Source: Taudactylus pleione
Lineage: Eukaryota > Chordata > Amphibia > Anura > Myobatrachidae
Direction of reading: 5' to 3'
Assembly (NCBI GenBank): GCA_031769625.1
Contig: JAUIMM010000188.1
Location: 10,965,001 to 11,029,000 of the forward strand
DNA length: 64,000 nt
In this document: positions 1-12,049 of the stretch, piece after piece
Numbering within the stretch: position 1 is the stretch's first letter
How the letters are laid out: each line of letters starts with the position of its first letter
The notes under the pieces: generated by a model
Told to the model about the DNA's origin: nothing
Database searches by the model: none
What the model saw: the letters and a program-made list of their open reading frames with translations, nothing else
Made by a program: the position numbers and the translations under genes

Positions 1-1972
1 TAGACAGATAGTGTAGGACCTGCAGAGAAGTGGGGTCCCGTGATGTGGGCTGCAGCTTAAATGCAGTAATCAATCCATGAACCAAAACCCCATTATTTAT
101 GTATGATTGTGAGTGATTTAACAATGGTGAGTGCTGAGTTTTCTGTTTATATATTGTCGAAGCCGGATAATTGGCTGAGACAGAATCTGTTTAAAATTAA
201 ATCTGCACGACACCATTTTGCGAATGGCAACAAGAAGCCATTTTGTGACTGGCCGCCCAGCAAATCTCACACATTATAAGTACATACGGCGATGCTATTA
301 TTTAGCATCGTGCGATTCCCACGCAATAGAAAGATGTTAAGAGTCCTCATTATATCAATACAGAGTTACTAAATCATATAATATGATCAACCCTGCAAAA
401 CACGTACCACGGTGTACTCCACAAAACACATAGTCGCACAACACTAACTAGCATCTTTTCCCGATACCCCGATACTTACACAATGCACACTTACATAAAA
501 AGTTCCCTAGCATTAAGGTTAATATTTAAGGTTTTATTCATTATCAGTAATGTTGTGAAATACATGTTATTTGATATCTAAGGTTTAGTGCATGATAAGC
601 AGACCATGTTTGGTGTCATTCTAAACCACTGTGTATTTGCAGATTTCCGGTTCCATCGGGGAAGAAATCGCAACATGTGTCTGCAAGTTATGGATCATAG
701 AGCGTTAGGCATTGAAATGTATCCTGTAATGCAACCAGTTTAGATTTGTTATGCAGCAGGAAAATGGACACAAAGAGCTGTTGGAGGCTGGACTGTGACC
801 ATACGAATTAACCTATGAACTGTACTGTAACAGAAGAACCAGGAAGAAGAACCAATGGAATCATGCCAAACTGTTCTATTGTATTGCCTATCTGTGTAAG
901 AGTATATATGCCGGCTGTCTGAAACTGGATGCGAGTCTTCTTGCTTTGCTGTTGACGGAGGTTTCATCTTTGATGCCGGGATCTGGATTCAGAGCTCGTG
1001 CGTATGTAACGACTGTACCTTGTGACTGTATAATTTGTTTGCGTTAATTGTATGTAGATCACAGCGTGTAACTATCTATTTTTATGGTGAATAATATCAT
1101 TTTGTGCTTTGGAGCCACAATCAAATTCTGAAAGCAATTATTTCTTCTGCGACTCATAACGCTAAATAGCGACAATTTTAGAGTGTATAGATAGGTAGGA
1201 ATCGATATATATATATATTTATATATATATATTTATTTTATTTTTTTAAATAAATTAAAATATATTTTTAAATATAGAGTAGATTTTAAACTTAATTAAA
1301 TAAATAAATCTTTTGTGCCTCCAAATATCAGCGGGAATGTGGCACTCACTGAAGAGTTGTTGTGTATCATGTAAGTGGTATATGGCGAATATGAGTGGTA
1401 TATGGCGCATGTAAGTGGTATATGGCGAATGTAAGTGGTATATGGAACTATTACAAAGTCAGGGTGCTAATTTTTTTTATCACAGCAAACAAGAGACTCT
1501 AGAGAGTGAAAGGCTCGGCCAGGGCAGGCACGCTCTGTGCAAAGGGATCGGTGGCGCCCAGCAGCGCCGTTTTCTTTGATCAATGAAAACATAATACAAT
1601 TACTGAATTTCACAGTTCACTAGGAACAAAAGCCTGGAATGTCAGCTCTTTCTGTCGCTACCTTAGAGAACGGCCAATACTGGTCCCTGGAGGATTGAAA
1701 CTTATTAAACCAAGAAACCAAGTGAGCAAGAAAAATAAAAATAATGGTATTTGTTTATTTCTCTGACACTCTATATTAGCACTGATTTTACCAACTACTG
1801 AAACAGAAAACGACATTGGGGGGGTTCTATAATATTTTCTGATATTACGGAGTCAGGGAGATTTCTGCAAGTCCGCTGCCTAATTGAAAGCGACTTATAA
1901 TGTATAACCAGCCTCGTAACCGATTGCTGCTTAAAATTTAGATTATCACATGTTGGGTGATACCTAGAATAC
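1..1972. other. Unassigned AT-rich DNA
   Basis: No open frame with coding character. Contains an AT-only tract at about 1207-1310 and four to five copies of a 20-bp unit (GTAAGTGGTATATGGCGAAT) at 1368-1445. Nothing else recognised. Confidence 0.6.
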
Positions 1973-2480
1973 TGAGGCGATTCAGCACGGATCGCAATTG
2001 CAACCGCGTATGCAGATGGGCGATTGTTTGCGTATACTGCGTATGCACCGTACTGCACTTGCGCTGAGATCACGCACCAGGGAATCCATCGCAGAGTGAG
2101 TGACAGGCCATGAGCGTTTAGGGGTGGTGACGGGGGAGTGGTCGGTGAAACGCAGGTGTGTCTGTCCGTTTGAACACCGTTGCATGGGCATGCATAAATT
2201 AGCCATGGCGACGGCTTACGCAGCTTGTGTACTCACTGCGTGCGCCGAGACTTGTGATTTCTGAGACAGGTCAGAGCTGCTGTAATTGTGCGTAATGGGA
2301 CGATGTTCCTCCATGTTACCGATGTGTGCGCAGGACAGCGAGGTATTACGGATGTGAGAAAGTGCTATGAGGCGTCTCTATGCCGGTTGAGCGGCGGCAG
2401 ACATTACCATATTTTCCCAGCAGCACTGCATGCGATTACTGAGCTGCGATCGCAACAGTGTTCCGTGCTGAATCAGGCCC
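1973..2480. mobile_element. TIR element, family H3 (degenerate left end)
   Basis: Ends in CTGAATCAGGCCC at 2468-2480; the left end near 1974 reads GAGGCGATTCAGC, a decayed form of the same terminal repeat. The interior matches the 15.1, 28.9 and 39.3 kb copies (CGCGTATGCAGATGGGCGATTG, CTGCGATCGCAAC-like blocks and 'GCATAAATTAGCC'). Confidence 0.6.
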
Positions 2481-3235
2481 AAAGCCCAGGTGGCGCCAAT
2501 GGAGTGGTTGAAATCATTTCAAGATTCGCTAAAAAAAAAGATGCAACCGCTTGTCTGGCGCTGATTTGTGTCGTACAGCGGAGAATCTTATTTCACTCTG
2601 TCGAATAACCTCTCAATCTGCACTTTCCGAGACTTTAGAATAATCTGCTTTAGGGAACATGATAAAACTGAGCTGTGGGAGACCGGGGATCTCTCTGTTC
2701 TATAACATTTCATTACCAGTATGACTCTGACAGTCTGGCTGCACCGTAAACCAGTCACACATTACAAGGTGAATTAAAGCACCCCAAGGCAGCTTAAGTT
2801 ACATTACAATACATCGTCCTGTATGATCGGATAAAAAGTAAAGTGTAATGGAGTATTACTGCTAAACGCACAATGAAAAGCGCTGATGTGCTCTGCAGGA
2901 TTTGAGTCCAGCACCTTGTGGACTTGAGACCAGCAGCTCTACCAATCGAGCAGCAGCAGCTCCTGTCTAGTTTATCATTGGTTCTGTTCATATTGTAGAA
3001 CGGGAATCAGGGACGGAACTAGCGTCGGTGCAGCCAGTGCATTGCAGCGGGGCCCACCACAATGAAGGGGTCCACGACTGGTGGCATTATAACTGGTTGG
3101 GCTGACTCATTATAAGCCGGCCGCCGCTGCACCACAGGCCGTAACAAAGAATGAGGATGCCTGAATGCGGTTCGGATGGAGAGGACAAGGGGCTCCCCCT
3201 CTCCGCCGCTCATTTCTCTGAGTCCCCAGCTCTTG
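2481..3235. other. Unassigned intergenic DNA with a tRNA-like relic
   Basis: No gene. On the minus strand, 2960-2895 resembles a decayed tRNA-type pol III sequence: an A-box-like TGGTAGAGCTG and, ~40 bp on, a B-box-like GACTCAAATCC. It could be an old SINE head; weak. Confidence 0.35.
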
Positions 3236-3775
3236 GGGCCTCATTCAGAGGCGGTCGGAGGATGCAAGCGGTCGCTCAGAAACTGGACGACCACTTGCAT
3301 CCTGACCGCCCGCCTCTGTTGCGGTCGTTAGGCTGTGGGTTAACACCCACAGCTCTAACGACCGCTCAGGTGATGGTCGCGATGGTCAGAGACCATCGCG
3401 ACCATCGGGGCTTACGACGAGACCCTAGGGTAGGGTCTCACTTGTCGTAAGCCCCGAAGAGCCTCTGGCTCTGTCTGAGCCGGAAGCTCTCCACTGACAT
3501 CACTAGTGATGTCAGTGGGGCCTCCCCCAAACGGTAGGCGTTCCCATAGGAACGCCTCAGTTTGGGCTGCCAACCCCCGGCCCGCCTTCCAAACGGGGCG
3601 AGCTGTCAATCAACATCGATAGCTCGCCCCCTTTGGATCGAGACCCGCTACGACCGGCGCTAGCGGTCTCACGCATGCGCACGATGGCACCGGCGCCGTC
3701 GTGCGCATGATCTGTGGGGGGCCATCGACCCGGTCCGAGCGCATCGGCGCTAACGACCGGGTCTGTATGACCCCC
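3236..3775. mobile_element. Hairpin-chain TIR element (family H1), copy 1
   Basis: Left end GGGCCTCATTCAGAG, right end CTGTATGACCCCC, flanked by TTG at 3233-3235 and 3776-3778. The interior is a run of short inverted repeats: TGTGGGTTAACACCCACA, GATGGTCGCGATGGTC/GACCATCGCGACCATC, GAGACCCTAGGGTAGGGTCTC, CACTGACATCACTAGTGATG, GGCGTTCCCATAGGAACGCC, and an AGCTGTCAAT...ATCGATAGCT stem. No coding capacity; presumed to move with a transposase supplied elsewhere. Confidence 0.8.
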
Positions 3776-3778
3776 TTG

Positions 3779-6700
3779 GTCTCTGAGGTGGTAACTGCTC
3801 TTAGCACCAGCGCTGGGTATCTGACGTCACATTCTCGCGACCGTTATTGGAGAGGAAGAGCCTACACTCCACGCGCTGCAGTTCTGACAGCTCCGCAGCC
3901 CAAATACGAATCTATGGGGGCTTCAGCTGCTGTTGGAAAATGAAGGGACCACAGAAAATACTGTATGGAGATATCTCCTGTGGTCCCTCTATGGTACATT
4001 TTGGTGGGGGGTTACTTAATATTTGTGGGCATCCCCCGAAAACTGGTGTTTTTGGGGAATATCCTGCACATATTATTTGATAAATAGGCCCCAAAGTGTG
4101 AATCACAGTCTATTAACGTTGCAAGCTCGGTCTGGCAGCGGGTACCATAGGCGTTGGCACGCGTACAATGTTAAATGAGTAAACGAAGACTTATGTAAAA
4201 CAATGTCAATAAGAACCTAGTGGATGGGATGTACTAAAGTGGAAAATACAGTTTTTGGGGGTTTTGCTGCATTTTCCATATGTACAAAGCATAGGAATGC
4301 ATCACCGGTGGGTAACGCCATCTTCAGGTCTACAGAATGATGGTTGACCTGATGACCATGCCGATTTTTTTTTTTACGGTCCACATTCAGAACTAGTCGA
4401 CCTTATTTCCCCTTCGTGATAAGGACCTGGAAGTGACGTCAGTGAGGGCGGAAGTGCGGTTCCCTGCCCATACAGTCCACCAAAAGAAGAAAGTTGTCCC
4501 CTCGCAGGCTCGCCACGCTCGGATTATATTCCCCCTCTATGCCCATGTGGATGGTAGAGAATGACGTTGGATAGTAACTAATGACGTCAGGGTCCTCTCC
4601 GTGAAGGGAATTTATACATTACCTTGGTGGTACTGGCACAGAGTCTTGAAAAGCGGTCGCGGCCTTGTGGGAAGGAGTGTGGCCTTGTGGCACAACCCCA
4701 TTTTCATCACTCTGGGGGCGTGCCCAACACCCTGGAGAGACTCTTCCCCGCACCAAATGCTCCTCACTATAGAGAACCTGGCAATTTGGTGTCCCTCCCT
4801 TAGATTGTGACACCCAGTGCTCACCCCCTCCCCCCTCACCCATCAGTGACGCCACTGCACGGCAGTCACTAGAACCTAATGGAGCTCAGCCAGACAGGCC
4901 GAACCTCTGATACGCGCTGCTCCTTACGCGCTGCTCCTTTGTGCATCTTTCCTCCCTGGCGTTCCATGAGGACAGACGGACCCAGGAGACTCACCAGCCA
5001 CAGAGCCATACGGAGCCTATACTGGACACTACAAGTATATACACACTGTATTACCACCGCTATAGTGGGAGGGGGCAATAGAGCTACCATCCGCCGGTGT
5101 ATTTAACGCTACCATGCCCAGTGCACTACAACGCCCAGCAACACCCTAAGCTCTCACATGGAGACATGAAGACATCTGTCTTCCACTGTGACTCTCTAAC
5201 GCAGTACTAAGATGGCTGCCGCAGTAACATGTGCTGCTATTGAAGATATCTGCCGCGGTCCCTCCATGATACAGTACATACCAGGGATACTTCATATTAT
5301 TTGATAAAAAAAGGCTCCACAGTGCCCTGTGCTGACACCACCCCCAAATATGTGATATCACACGAGGGAGGCAGGGCTGCTGGCAGGTGTAAGCTGCCCA
5401 GATGCACCAGATGCATGCATTTCAAATATGGCACCGGCCGCCAGTGGCTGCTCCTGATTGGCTGTCGGCGAGCTGTGGTTGGCTCGCGGCCGGTGCCATA
5501 TTTGAAGTGCCGCCGACTGCGGCGCTTTTTTTTCCTGACTGCCGATGCATAACCGCACCGCTGCAGCGTTGCCACCCGGGCTCCTGCTCTTTCCGGAACT
5601 TCAGGCCCGGCAGTCCCCCATGATGGCGGCCCAGAGGGCCACATGGGCTTGGAGCTGACAATGTTCAAGAGCCTACACTGAGATGGAGAGACCAGTGGTG
5701 TGGGTGTGGCTAGTACTGTGTGGGTGTGGCCAGTGATATGGGGGCGTGTACACCCCTACATAATCAGCCCCAATGTCTTCATAAATAGTAAACGCATAAG
5801 ATTCCATCATTTTGTGAGGAAAATAGAAATACAATTTAATACTTATGATTTAGCGCCGACCATGTGGCAGCTGGTGGCTGGTCATCATCATCCTGACCTT
5901 ATGTGGAGGCCTGGAGCTGTAGTCCCATCTGCCCCATTGTTAATCAGGCCCTGCAAAGCATTACTGCTTCTGGCCGCAAGAAGCCGTTCAAGGCACCCTG
6001 CCAGCCAGAAGCATGGGCCGTGCTGTGGGGCAGTGACGTGCCGCCTTCAGGGCTCTGTATCCTGGGCGATAGCTCGCACACTCCTCCCTACGGCCCTGAT
6101 CCTGTAGCTAAAGTAACCCAAGATTTGTGTAAGTCAATATAAGATGCATTTCAATGGTGCATTCTTAACCTGCGTCTGCACCCCCTTACTTTACTGCACG
6201 TGATTGTTAACACCCAGATCTCTCCCGGAGCAAAGGGCCCCTCGAAAGCTGTGAAAATACGCAGTGCGTAAATTTTAATTCAAGACACGTCTTTACCTTT
6301 TTGCAAACTGCACGTGCCATAGGTTTATTATCTCTATAATACGGGGCTCTGGGCCCGGCTCATGCACTCACTACAGTATATGAAATGCTCATTTATTTTA
6401 AAATGCTGGTGGGCAGCATACAGTAGTTAACATTAATAAATCTATTTGTTCACATGTATGTTATCTTGTTCTAGTAAAGACATATGAGAGCTAGGCATGA
6501 TTTTTTTATATTAATATTGATCTGAAAAGATGAGTATTGCAGAGAAGCCCTCCAGCGCCATTCTTTAGATGGAAGAGCGCGGCGTTAGTTCAGTAAACAC
6601 CTCTCCCGGTCGATGCTTTGCCTCGTTAACCTGTCTCTAGTGTTTATCTAAATCCTGGGAGGATATCTGGTCTGTTCTTCAAAACAGGATCCCAGGCCGG

Positions 6701-7049
6701 GTACCAATTTCTTCCTTCTCCCCACCCCCTATTACAGCTCCTGAAGGAATGTCCTTGCCTCCAGTCTCAATGGACGACCTAGATTCTTTCATCATGAATT
6801 CCAGCAATTCTGTAACAGCTACCGGCAACTCAGATCTAGGGCACACGGCTTGTGCTTTATTTATGAAAAGGTGACACCTGGGGTTTCCGGTTCTACCTAA
6901 ATTCCACCCTATACTCAGTTATTGGTCAAAAATTCTAGGAATCTTTATTCTAAGCTGAAACTTTCTTTAAAAAAAAAAACTTTAAGATTCAGCCGAATCC
7001 TGAATAGAATTTGCAATTTGGTACATCCTTAAGTTAAATAGCACATTAT
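3779..7049. other. Intergenic DNA with foldback repeats
   Basis: No gene recognised. Perfect or near-perfect hairpins at 3947-3989 (GGGACCACAG...CTGTGGTCCC) and 5418-5505 (TCAAATATGGCACCGGCCGC with its inverse). Two related repeat ends, 3955-4090 and 5240-5310, share a 'CATATTATTTGATAAA' stretch. Remaining frames of 70-135 codons lack codon bias or motifs and overlap one another on both strands. Confidence 0.5.
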
Positions 7050-7983
7050 GGGCTCTATTTACTACAATCTGCATATTCAATGCGGATTGTAGTGTGATAT
7101 TACCGAGTGAATTCGCATTGCAAATTCAGGCAATATCACAGGGATTTACTATAAATCCCTTGCAGGGACAGAGCTTGCGATAAAGCTCTGTCCCTGCGGA
7201 TCCCATCCGCACTCTAGTCGCGGTATTTTCAGAAAAAATACCGCGACTAAGAGCCCGCGCATGCGCCGACCGACCACCGCTACTACCCCCCACCGACGCT
7301 AAGCCCCGCCCCCGGTGCTAAGCCCCGCCCCCACGATCATGGACCCCCGCGACCCCCCTCCCTTCATTACACTTACCTGCATCCTCCTGGCCTCCGGTGA
7401 TCTTCTCCGGGCTTCCCGATCAGCTGATCTCCCATACTGCACTGGGGCCCGATTACCTGATGACCAGGCCCCAGTGTACTATGGGAGACCAGCTGACCGG
7501 AGAGGAGCCATCACCGGAGGCCCGATCACCGGTCCCTGGATTCAGGTAAGTAAAAAAAAAAATGTTTAATTTTTTTTTTTTTTTACAGTAATCAGCTTGC
7601 GGTCTGTTTAGACCACATAGCTGATTACTGGTACCGGCTCCCGTCTCTGCTCTTCCCGTTAGAGCTGAGTGGGAGCCCAGTAACCGGGGGAGACCCTGGA
7701 TAACGCCACCTCCAGGTGGCGTTATTATCACAGGGCTTCCCCCGGTATTTTTTTACAATTTATTTTTAGTAACTCTGGTCGGATCACATTTCCCATTACA
7801 ATTATGGAAAATGCGATCTGCTTTACAAAAAATAAGTGATACTGGGGGTTGGAGTAGAATTTTACTAATTCTACTCCAATTGCCCTGTAATAACTACAGG
7901 TGATACTAAAATAATGTGAAAAGGGTGTGAAAACACCCCTTTTCACTTTATTTTAGTAAAAATAATGTTAATAAATAGAGCCC
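7050..7983. mobile_element. 934-bp TIR element GGGCTCTATTTACTA, hairpin-chain interior
   Basis: Left end GGGCTCTATTTACTA, right end TTAATAAATAGAGCCC, flanked by TAT at 7047-7049 and 7984-7986. The interior is a succession of hairpins: GGGATTTACTATAAATCCC, GCAGGGACAGAGCTT/AAGCTCTGTCCCTGC, TAGTCGCGGTATTTT/AAAATACCGCGACTA, a long GGGGCC-centred stem at 7425-7500, GTAATCAGC.../GCTGATTAC, AACGCCACCTCCAGGTGGCGTT, and GGAGTAGAATTTTACTAATTCTACTCC. No ORF. The 3-bp duplication suggests PIF/Harbinger-type mobilisation. Confidence 0.85.
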
Positions 7984-8784
7984 TATGGAATTATTTTCTA
8001 TGGACATTGTATATAATATATTTTCTGTATTTCAAATGCGGTATATGCCAGCTGTAAGTGTGTGTCTCATTTGCAACTGGACTTTTTTTCTCTACATTCC
8101 AATAAAAAAAAAAAAAAAGTTTTATAAAAAAAAAATAAAAAAATTTTGTCGTGGGGAAAATTGCAGCAAATAGACTAGTTACATGGTTACCAAAGAACTG
8201 GGCAGAAAAAATAAATGAATTCTGTCACGTCTCCAAACAAAACAGAAAAAAATGATATCACACAATATAAATAAAAAATGTTTGCTTTAATGTCACTAGC
8301 ATATTATTATTATTATAATTCAATTTATTTATTTATTTTATTCATTTTAAGTACGAGCTGGGATAGCCGGCGTTGCCCAGGTTGAAGAATGGACCGTGAA
8401 TTACATCTGCCACCCTCATTTTTTACAATGTCCTCGCCTATAACCCTGTTCCATTCATCCTGAAAAGGACCCCACTGTTTGCTAACATGGTTTAAACCCT
8501 GAAAAGGACCTATCTATCCATTTATATAGAGTATTTTAGACACGGTTACAATACCTGAGGAGGCAACTGCAATCTGCCTTTGGCTACAAACTTTGGCCAA
8601 GATTCGATTTAGGATGAATGTGTTTCCTGTTCCCCCTGGAGCATCTAGAAAGACAATACCTTCAGTTTTTTCTGGTTACCATAGAACTTGTTCTGTTATA
8701 TGCAACTTTTTGATCTGACACCAGCCTGGGCTGATCTTCTGCCACAAATCTCTGCAACATTATAGCTTGTTTCATGTAACGTAC

Positions 8785-9115
8785 TTATCTTAATCCTGGT
8801 ACCGGTATCCGACCGCCGGAATCCCGAAGGTAAGTACTAGGTTAGGGTTAGGCACTAGGGGGAGGGTTAGGGTTATGCACTAAGGGGGGAAGGTTAGGTT
8901 TAGGCAGCAGGGGGGAGGGGGTAGGTTTAGGCACTAGGGGTTATGTTAGGTTTAGGCAGCAGGGGAGGGGGTAGATTTAGGCACTAGGGGGTAGGTTAGG
9001 TTTAGGCACTGGGGAGGGACGGGTAGGGTTAGGTTAGGCATACTTACCTGAAGGCATTGGCATTCTAACCTGGTCAGGATTCTGACCGTCGGGATCCCGA
9101 GCGCTGACATCACGT
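8785..9115. repeat. TTAGGG-like tract within a repeated element
   Basis: About 200 bp (8830-9035) of degenerate units containing GGTTAGGGTTAGGCACTAGG, bounded by GGTATCCGACCGCCGGAATCCCG on the left and TGACCGTCGGGATCCCG on the right, which are inverse to one another. Similar tracts occur at 30.4 and 38.1 kb. The unit is longer than a hexamer, so this is not a true telomere. Confidence 0.7.
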
Positions 9116-9302
9116 ACCCATCCCCAGCTGATCAATCCCATGATTGCATAGGTGTGTATGCAGACGTGTTATACGATAAACGGCTCCAAACGCTCCTACA
9201 ACATTGTTATCTGAAGATTTCATCTTATGAGTTGCTGAAAAATAAAAATGCTCCACCTCCTGATCCCATTGAGAAACGTACACACCGTGCAAAAATAGCT
9301 CA

Positions 9303-9800
9303 GTGTGGGGCTGATTCAGGGGTGGACGCTCGGGCCATATCAACCACAAGTGGACAATGTTTTCTGGTCTCCGCAAGTGCAGGAGCCGCTCTGCACATGT
9401 GCAGATCTGGTGTGGCTGCAGTGGTCAGGTGAGCGACAGTCTGCAGCCGTCTGGGGTTGGGGCGGCACACTTTTTCACAATATGGTGGCGTCTGCCCCAT
9501 TTCTGAGGCGTGCCCAGTGCAGTGTTTGTGTTGCCGGCCGCAGATTCACCGGCATCAGCAGCTGGACATTCTGATTACCCAGTATGTCCCATGCTCAGCC
9601 AATGGTCGCGACGGTGATTAGATGCTGCATTTTCAGACGCAGGAGGCGGATCTGAGAAGCCGGTAATGAGCGTCTTTTAACAAACCATTTAAACACTGTT
9701 TTCATGGGCCTGTATAAATTAGCCGCTGCGTTCTTGCGCGCATCAAAAGAGCCCTCTGCGTGTCTGGAGACCTGCTATGTCTTTGGCAGCTGAGATTTAC
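9303..9800. mobile_element. Relic of an H3-like TIR element
   Basis: Left end TGGGGCTGATTCAGG; the interior ends with a GGGCCTGTATAAATTAGCC block that also occurs near the right part of other H3 copies (e.g. 39525-39545). The right terminus is not recognisable and merges with the LINE start. Confidence 0.4.
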
Positions 9801-11132
9801 TCAGAAGGCTGGTGGCCAGTTCCTCTAGAAGTGGCGACTTTATAAATTCCCTTCAGGGAGCATCTCTCAAACAATTAGTGAGGGAGCCCACTCGCAAAGA
9901 AGCTATTCTAGACTTGATACTCACAAATTGTGACAGAATATCAGATGTAAATGTGGGTGAGAACCTAGGATCCAGCGATCACCAAGCAGTATGGTTTAGT
10001 ATAAAGACAGGGTCCAATTCATGCAGTACACAAACAAAGGTGTTAGATTTTAGGACGGCTGACTTTGCAGATTGATGGAGAGATGTGTTACTGTGTCAGT
10101 GGCAGATTAGAGGAACTTGGAAGGGGTGCAGGAGAGGAGGGTAAAAATAAAAAATGTAATACTAAAGGCTACAGACCTCTGTATTAAAAGGGTTAGGAAA
10201 AGCACCAGGAAAAGGAAGCCAGTGTGGTTTACAAAAGAGGTACAGTATCAACTAGTATGAACACAAAAAAGAGGGCATTTAGGAAATATAAGCAGACCCA
10301 AAATAATAACGACAAAGAGATGTATCTTACCAGAAGGAAGGAGGCTAAGAAGGTGATTAGGCGTGCAAGGGCAGAAGCTGAGGAGAAAATGGCCCAGTCA
10401 GTGGATAAAGGGGGCCAAACATTTTTAAGTATATACAGTAAGTGAAAGGAGGAAGTCACATGGAGGAATAATAAGACTTAGGACAGAGAGTGAGTACATG
10501 ATCGAGGGAGACAAAGAAATAGCAGATCATAATTATTTTTGTTCAGTATTCACTACAGAGGGGAAGGGGCAACAGTTAGGTTGCAGAGACATTCATAAAA
10601 ATGAGGTACATGAAAGTACATTTACAGAGGAGAGGGTCCTAACAGAACTCTCAAAACTGAAAGTGGATAAATCAATGGGGCCAGATGGGATCCATCCAAA
10701 GATACTAAAAGAGCTTAAAGGGGTGCTGGTAACTCCATTAACAGAATTATTCAACCAGTCACTAGCTACTGGAGTAATTCCAGAGGACTGGAAAAGAGCA
10801 AATGTAATACAACTGTACAAAAGTGGCAGCAAGGAAGAGGCGAGCAACTACCGACCAGTGACCTGACATCAGTGGTGGGAAAAATAATGGAAACACTATT
10901 GAAAGAAAGGGTGGTGGAATATCTCAAATCCAACAATTTGCAGGATCACAGACAGCATGGACTTACTCAGGGGAGATCCTGCCAAACAAATCTTATTGAC
11001 TTTTTTGACTGGGTGACAAAAGTAAATGATAAAGGGGGGCCGTAGATGTAGCTTATCTAGACTTTAGGCTTTTGACACTGTTCCACATCACAGAATGATA
11101 AACAAACTGGAAAACTTGGGATTGGATTCTAT

Positions 11133-11296
11133 GGGCAGAATTTACGAAACAGCGGCTTTGAATATTTTAACGGCACTCGGAGTCTGTGTAAAGCCCAGCG
11201 TGTTTTACACTGACTCCGAGCGCTGTTTAAAATATTCCCCTGCAACCCGCCGGGAAGCAGCAGCTTACAGAAGCTGCTGCTTCGTAAATTCTGCCC
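11133..11296. mobile_element. 164-bp TIR element inside the LINE
   Basis: Ends GGGCAGAATTTACGAA and TTCGTAAATTCTGCCC, flanked by TAT (11130-11132 and 11297-11299). Interior hairpins include CACTCGGAGTC...GACTCCGAG with a GTGTAAA/TTTACAC inner stem, and AGCAGCAGCTT/AAGCTGCTGCT. It splits the LINE between the codons for ...LGLDSM and TVEWI..., which are contiguous and in frame if the element and one TAT are discounted, so it arrived after the LINE. Confidence 0.9.
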
Positions 11297-12049
11297 TATG
11301 ACTGTTGAATGGATAAGATCATGGCTGCAGGATAGGAAACAGAGAGTTGTAGAAAATGGAGTGTATTCACGGGAGGGAAATGTTACCAGTGGAGTACCCC
11401 AGGGATCTGTACTTGGGCCAGTGCTTTTTAATATCTACATTGGTGACATTGCAAATGGTATTGAAGGGAAACTATGTCTTTTTGCAGATTACACAAAAGT
11501 ATGCAACAGGGTACACACACCAGGAGGGGTAAAACAAATGATTGATGATCTAGGTAGACTAGAGGAATGGGCAAGAACGTGGCAACTACAGTTTAATGTA
11601 AAATAATGCAAAATCATGCACTTGGGTCTCAATAACCTAAAGGCTAAATATAGTATCAAGGACAGTATATTGGAAAATACAGAGGAGGAACGGGATTTAG
11701 GAGTCACCATTTCCGATGACTTGAAGGCAGGCAAGTCATATGCTTGGTACATAGGGAGAGGAATCAGTAGTAGAAAGAAAGAAGTGATAATACCACTGTA
11801 TAGGTCACTGGTACGTCCTCATCTAGAATACTGTGTTCAGTTCTGGAGGCCATATCTCCAGAAGGATATTAATACATTAGAGACTGTACAAAGAAGGGCA
11901 ACTAAAATGGTGCAAGGTCTACACCACAAAACATACCAGGAAAGACTAAAAGATCTTAATATGTATAGTTTGGAACAGAGAAGGGATAGAGGGGACATGA
12001 TAGAAACGTTCAAATACATGAAGGGTTTTAACAAGGGACAGGAGGGAGA

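Noticed and set aside
2895..2960. tRNA gene
   Set aside because: Only A- and B-box-like sequences are recognisable; no complete cloverleaf, so at most a pol III relic.
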